This document shows positions 56,738 through 56,964 of a stretch of 56,964 nucleotides of DNA, piece by piece (the first letter of the stretch is position 1; each line of letters starts with the position of its first letter). A program made the position numbers and the translations under genes. The notes beneath the pieces are model-generated. The model saw nothing but the letters and a program-made list of their open reading frames with translations. It made no database searches and was not told the origin of the DNA. Source of the stretch: Bacteroidales bacterium (GTDB lineage Bacteria; Bacteroidota; Bacteroidia; Bacteroidales; FEN-979); the NCBI GenBank assembly GCA_030681475.1, contig JAUXWT010000047.1:1-56964 (forward strand), written 5' to 3'.

Positions 56738-56769
56738 CAAAGGTAGGGTGAAGAAACAGGATCTGCAAG
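56738..56769 (-). promoter_or_regulatory. Promoter of the 912-residue protein gene
   Basis: On the minus strand TACCTTTG (caaaggta at 56738-56745) fits the -7 element, with CTTG 20 nt upstream (caag at 56766-56769) as a weak -33 element. It lies 29 nt before the start codon. Confidence 0.55.
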
Positions 56770-56811
56770 TGTCTTTTCAATAAAACCGTGAGGGAAATGT
56801 TAGTAAATGTA

Positions 56812-56960
56812 GGACAGGTGGACAAGGGGACAGGTGGACAAGGGGACAGGTGGACAAGGGGACAGGTGGACAAGAGGACAGGTGGACAAGGGGACAGGTG
56901 GACAAGGGGACAGGTGGACAAGGGGACAGGTGGACAAGGGGACAGGTGGACAAGGGGACT
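56812..56960. repeat. Tandem 16-nt array ggacaggtggacaagg
   Basis: About nine near-perfect copies of a 16-nt unit, each made of two 8-nt halves (ggacaggt and ggacaagg). The largest array in the window; it continues to the window edge. The open frames across it on both strands are translations of the repeat. Nothing else lies between the 912-residue gene and the edge except the promoter. Confidence 0.9.
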
Positions 56961-56964
56961 GAGG

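Noticed and set aside
56706-56921. Minus-strand frame coding for repeated STCPLVHLSPCP
   Set aside because: It is a direct translation of the 16-nt tandem array, with no RBS or non-repetitive part.
56812-56960. CRISPR-like regular array
   Set aside because: The units are adjacent and 8-16 nt long with no unique spacers, and no cas genes are near. It is a simple tandem repeat.

Overview
The window comes from a member of the Bacteroidota, most likely a Bacteroidales-like anaerobe or microaerobe. Four things point there: a secreted protein with a type IX secretion (Por) C-terminal domain; promoters of the TTTG / TAnnTTTG type; the gene order rpsL-rpsG-fusA-rpsJ...rplQ without tuf; and family-typical forms of L17 (long acidic tail), L36 (zinc-free) and the fused E1 dehydrogenase. 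Two ferredoxin-dependent 2-oxoacid oxidoreductases, small ferredoxins, rubredoxin and rubrerythrin indicate low-oxygen metabolism. No rRNA, tRNA, prophage, CRISPR array or defence locus was recognised.

Layout. 1-8.4 kb is mixed accessory DNA: a transposase tail, a small orphan gene, a T9SS cargo protein, a TPR lipoprotein, a possible YhfC-like intramembrane protease, a decayed alcohol dehydrogenase, a ZIP metal transporter, a RAYT-type transposase that has lost its HUH motif and lies between two copies of a palindromic element, and a TylF-like methyltransferase. 8.4-28.2 kb is one co-directional block of translation genes: 27 ribosomal protein genes plus fusA, secY, map, infA and rpoA. It begins behind a structured leader with two promoters and ends at a strong intrinsic terminator after rplQ; eno follows. 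28.3-31.3 kb holds methylthioadenosine phosphorylase and a peroxide-defence group (peroxiredoxin, glutathione peroxidase, rubredoxin, rubrerythrin). 31.4-37.7 kb holds fused 2-oxoacid dehydrogenase E1, an MnmD-like tRNA methyltransferase, an exonuclease, a Nudix hydrolase, a lipoprotein, LpxH and a ferredoxin. 37.9-47 kb holds a KorAB enzyme, TilS, three small conserved genes on the minus strand and a four-gene Vor/Kor-type operon. 47.2-57 kb holds an aminotransferase, a membrane protein with an Mpv17-like tail, YqgE, a MurL-MurD pair for an alternative route to D-glutamate in peptidoglycan, a LysM glucosaminidase and a large membrane-anchored propeller protein.

No entirely new multi-gene system is convincingly visible. 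The least explained signals are non-coding. One is a set of perfect short palindromes of one family placed in several spacers of the ribosomal operon. Another is at least eight intergenic arrays of 7-8 nt tandem repeats that often run into gene ends. The third is the HUH-less RAYT with its flanking palindromes and the nested hairpin next to it. The MurL-MurD pair is the most interesting metabolic inference.
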